Source of the DNA: Gammaproteobacteria bacterium
GTDB lineage: Bacteria; Pseudomonadota; Gammaproteobacteria; SZUA-229
NCBI GenBank assembly: GCA_021768055.1
Contig: JAASSE010000072.1
Span: 1 to 6,118 of the forward strand
DNA: 6,118 nucleotides
Direction: 5' to 3'
Shown: one piece after another, positions 5,373-6,118 of the stretch
How the letters are laid out: each line of letters begins with the position of its first letter
Numbering within the stretch: position 1 is the stretch's first letter
Made by a program: the position numbers and the translations under genes
Notes under the pieces: model-generated
Told to the model about the DNA's origin: nothing
Seen by the model: the letters and a program-made list of their open reading frames with translations, nothing else
Databases searched by the model: none

Positions 5373-6118
5373 TTAACGCAGTGCCTGCTGTAAGTGTGTG
5401 TTGAACTGGTCGGCCGGCATGAAGCCCACCACGCGGTAATTTTTCAGCTCGTTACCGTTTTTGTCAAAAAACATGATGGACGGTGGGCCGATAATACCGA
5501 AGTGCTTGTACAATGCCCGATCCTGGTCGTCATTAGGTGTTACGTCCGCCTGTAATAGAACGGTATCGGTCAGTGCCTGCTGCACCGCCGGGTCGGAAAA
5601 GGTGAAGGCTTCCATCTCCTTGCAGGAAATACACCAGTCGGCATAGAAGTCGAGCATTACGGTCTTGCCCTGCGCCTTTGCTTCTGCCAGGGCGGCATTG
5701 AGTTCGACAATTCCCTTGATTTGCTTGAACGGCAGGTGTGACACATGCTCGGCAGTTGTTGTGCCTTCACCCAGGTTGATGCCTCGTAACGGGTGGAACA
5801 CGTCACGACCGCCTGAGGCAAGGCCGATGAGCAGGATCACACCGTATACCAGCAGCACGAAGCCGGTGCCTTTCCACAGCTTGCGCCAGCCTGAGGTGCC
5901 GCTGGGCATCGATTCGATTGCACCCATGTAGATAGCGGAAACGATCAGCAGCGCGGCCCATAACGCCATCGTCAGTGCCGTTGGTGCCACGCGCTCGAGC
6001 AGCCAGATACCCAGTGCCAGTAGCAGTACGCCGAACACGGCCTTGATGGTATCCATCCACGGTCCTGCCTTGGGCAACAGTTTGCCGGCAGAGGCGCCGA
6101 TCGCGAGCAGCGGAGCAC
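5373..6118 (-). CDS. dsbD: Thiol:disulfide interchange protein DsbD, C-terminal part (5' end outside window)
   Basis: DsbD moves electrons from cytoplasmic thioredoxin through its membrane domain to periplasmic partners such as DsbC and CcmG-like proteins. The frame is open through the right edge, so the TTG at 6077 is not the start; about 248 C-terminal residues are visible. Before that TTG the frame reads 'APLLAIGASAGKLL', the conserved 'GASAGKLLPKAGPWM' DsbD block. Counting from the TTG codon, three hydrophobic spans lie at about 10-27, 34-54 and 70-88, the end of the membrane domain. A linker follows, then the thioredoxin-like gamma domain with 'LDFYADWCISCKEMEAFTF' (C149 and C152) and a cis-proline region 'IIGPPSIMFFD'. 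The periplasmic alpha domain and the first membrane cysteine are outside the window. It ends at TAA 5373-5375, 27 bases before the TlpA-like gene, which probably shares its transcript. Confidence 0.95.
   Translation of the reverse strand, partial: APLLAIGASAGKLLPKAGPWMDTIKAVFGVLLLALGIWLLERVAPTALTMALWAALLIVSAIYMGAIESMPSGTSGWRKLWKGTGFVLLVYGVILLIGLASGGRDVFHPLRGINLGEGTTTAEHVSHLPFKQIKGIVELNAALAEAKAQGKTVMLDFYADWCISCKEMEAFTFSDPAVQQALTDTVLLQADVTPNDDQDRALYKHFGIIGPPSIMFFDKNGNELKNYRVVGFMPADQFNTHLQQALR

Noticed and set aside
5475..5492. GPPS at the cis-proline loop of DsbD as a damaged active site
   Set aside because: A proline is still present at the cis-proline position and the CISC pair is intact, so this is ordinary variation rather than loss of function.

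Overview
The window looks like a chromosomal segment of a gammaproteobacterium. That rests on the gene order dsbD - thioredoxin-like gene - aroQ - accB - accC, read on the minus strand; aroQ-accB-accC next to dsbD is a familiar arrangement in that class. It also rests on the protein sequences: the accC and accB products keep the Escherichia coli numbering of their key residues. Base composition is moderate, all complete reading frames are intact, and I see no insertion sequence, integrase, tRNA, rRNA or CRISPR array. Genus cannot be told from the sequence alone.

Layout on the + coordinates. 1-492 (+) is the C-terminal part of a TraB/GumN-family protein, cut by the left edge. 546-1961 (-) is an exported Sel1-repeat protein converging on it, with seven gapless 36-residue repeats. 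1962-2083 is a divergent promoter region. 2084-2362 (+) is a small single-span membrane protein of unknown function. 2363-2409 holds a hairpin between two convergent genes. 2410-3750 (-) is accC, 3759-4229 (-) is accB and 4235-4678 (-) is aroQ, packed with 5-8 base gaps. 4679-4787 is the only sizeable gap in the minus-strand series; it carries an 11-base-arm inverted repeat, a 10-base palindrome and a -10-like box just before aroQ. 4788-5345 (-) is a TlpA/ResA-like thioredoxin, and 5373-6118 (-) is the C-terminal part of DsbD, cut by the right edge.

How the genes work together. DsbD carries electrons from cytoplasmic thioredoxin across the inner membrane to its periplasmic thioredoxin-like domain, and the adjacent membrane-anchored TlpA-like protein is a natural acceptor. 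AroQ is the third enzyme of the shikimate pathway. AccB and AccC form the biotin carrier and biotin carboxylase half of acetyl-CoA carboxylase, the entry to fatty acid synthesis. The left third (TraB-like, Sel1, small membrane protein) is less standard: it occupies the place after accC where prmA often lies, and it is where uncharacterised biology is most likely. I did not find a convincing new multi-gene system; the best leads are the tlpA-aroQ intergenic structure and the Sel1/small-membrane-protein divergent pair.
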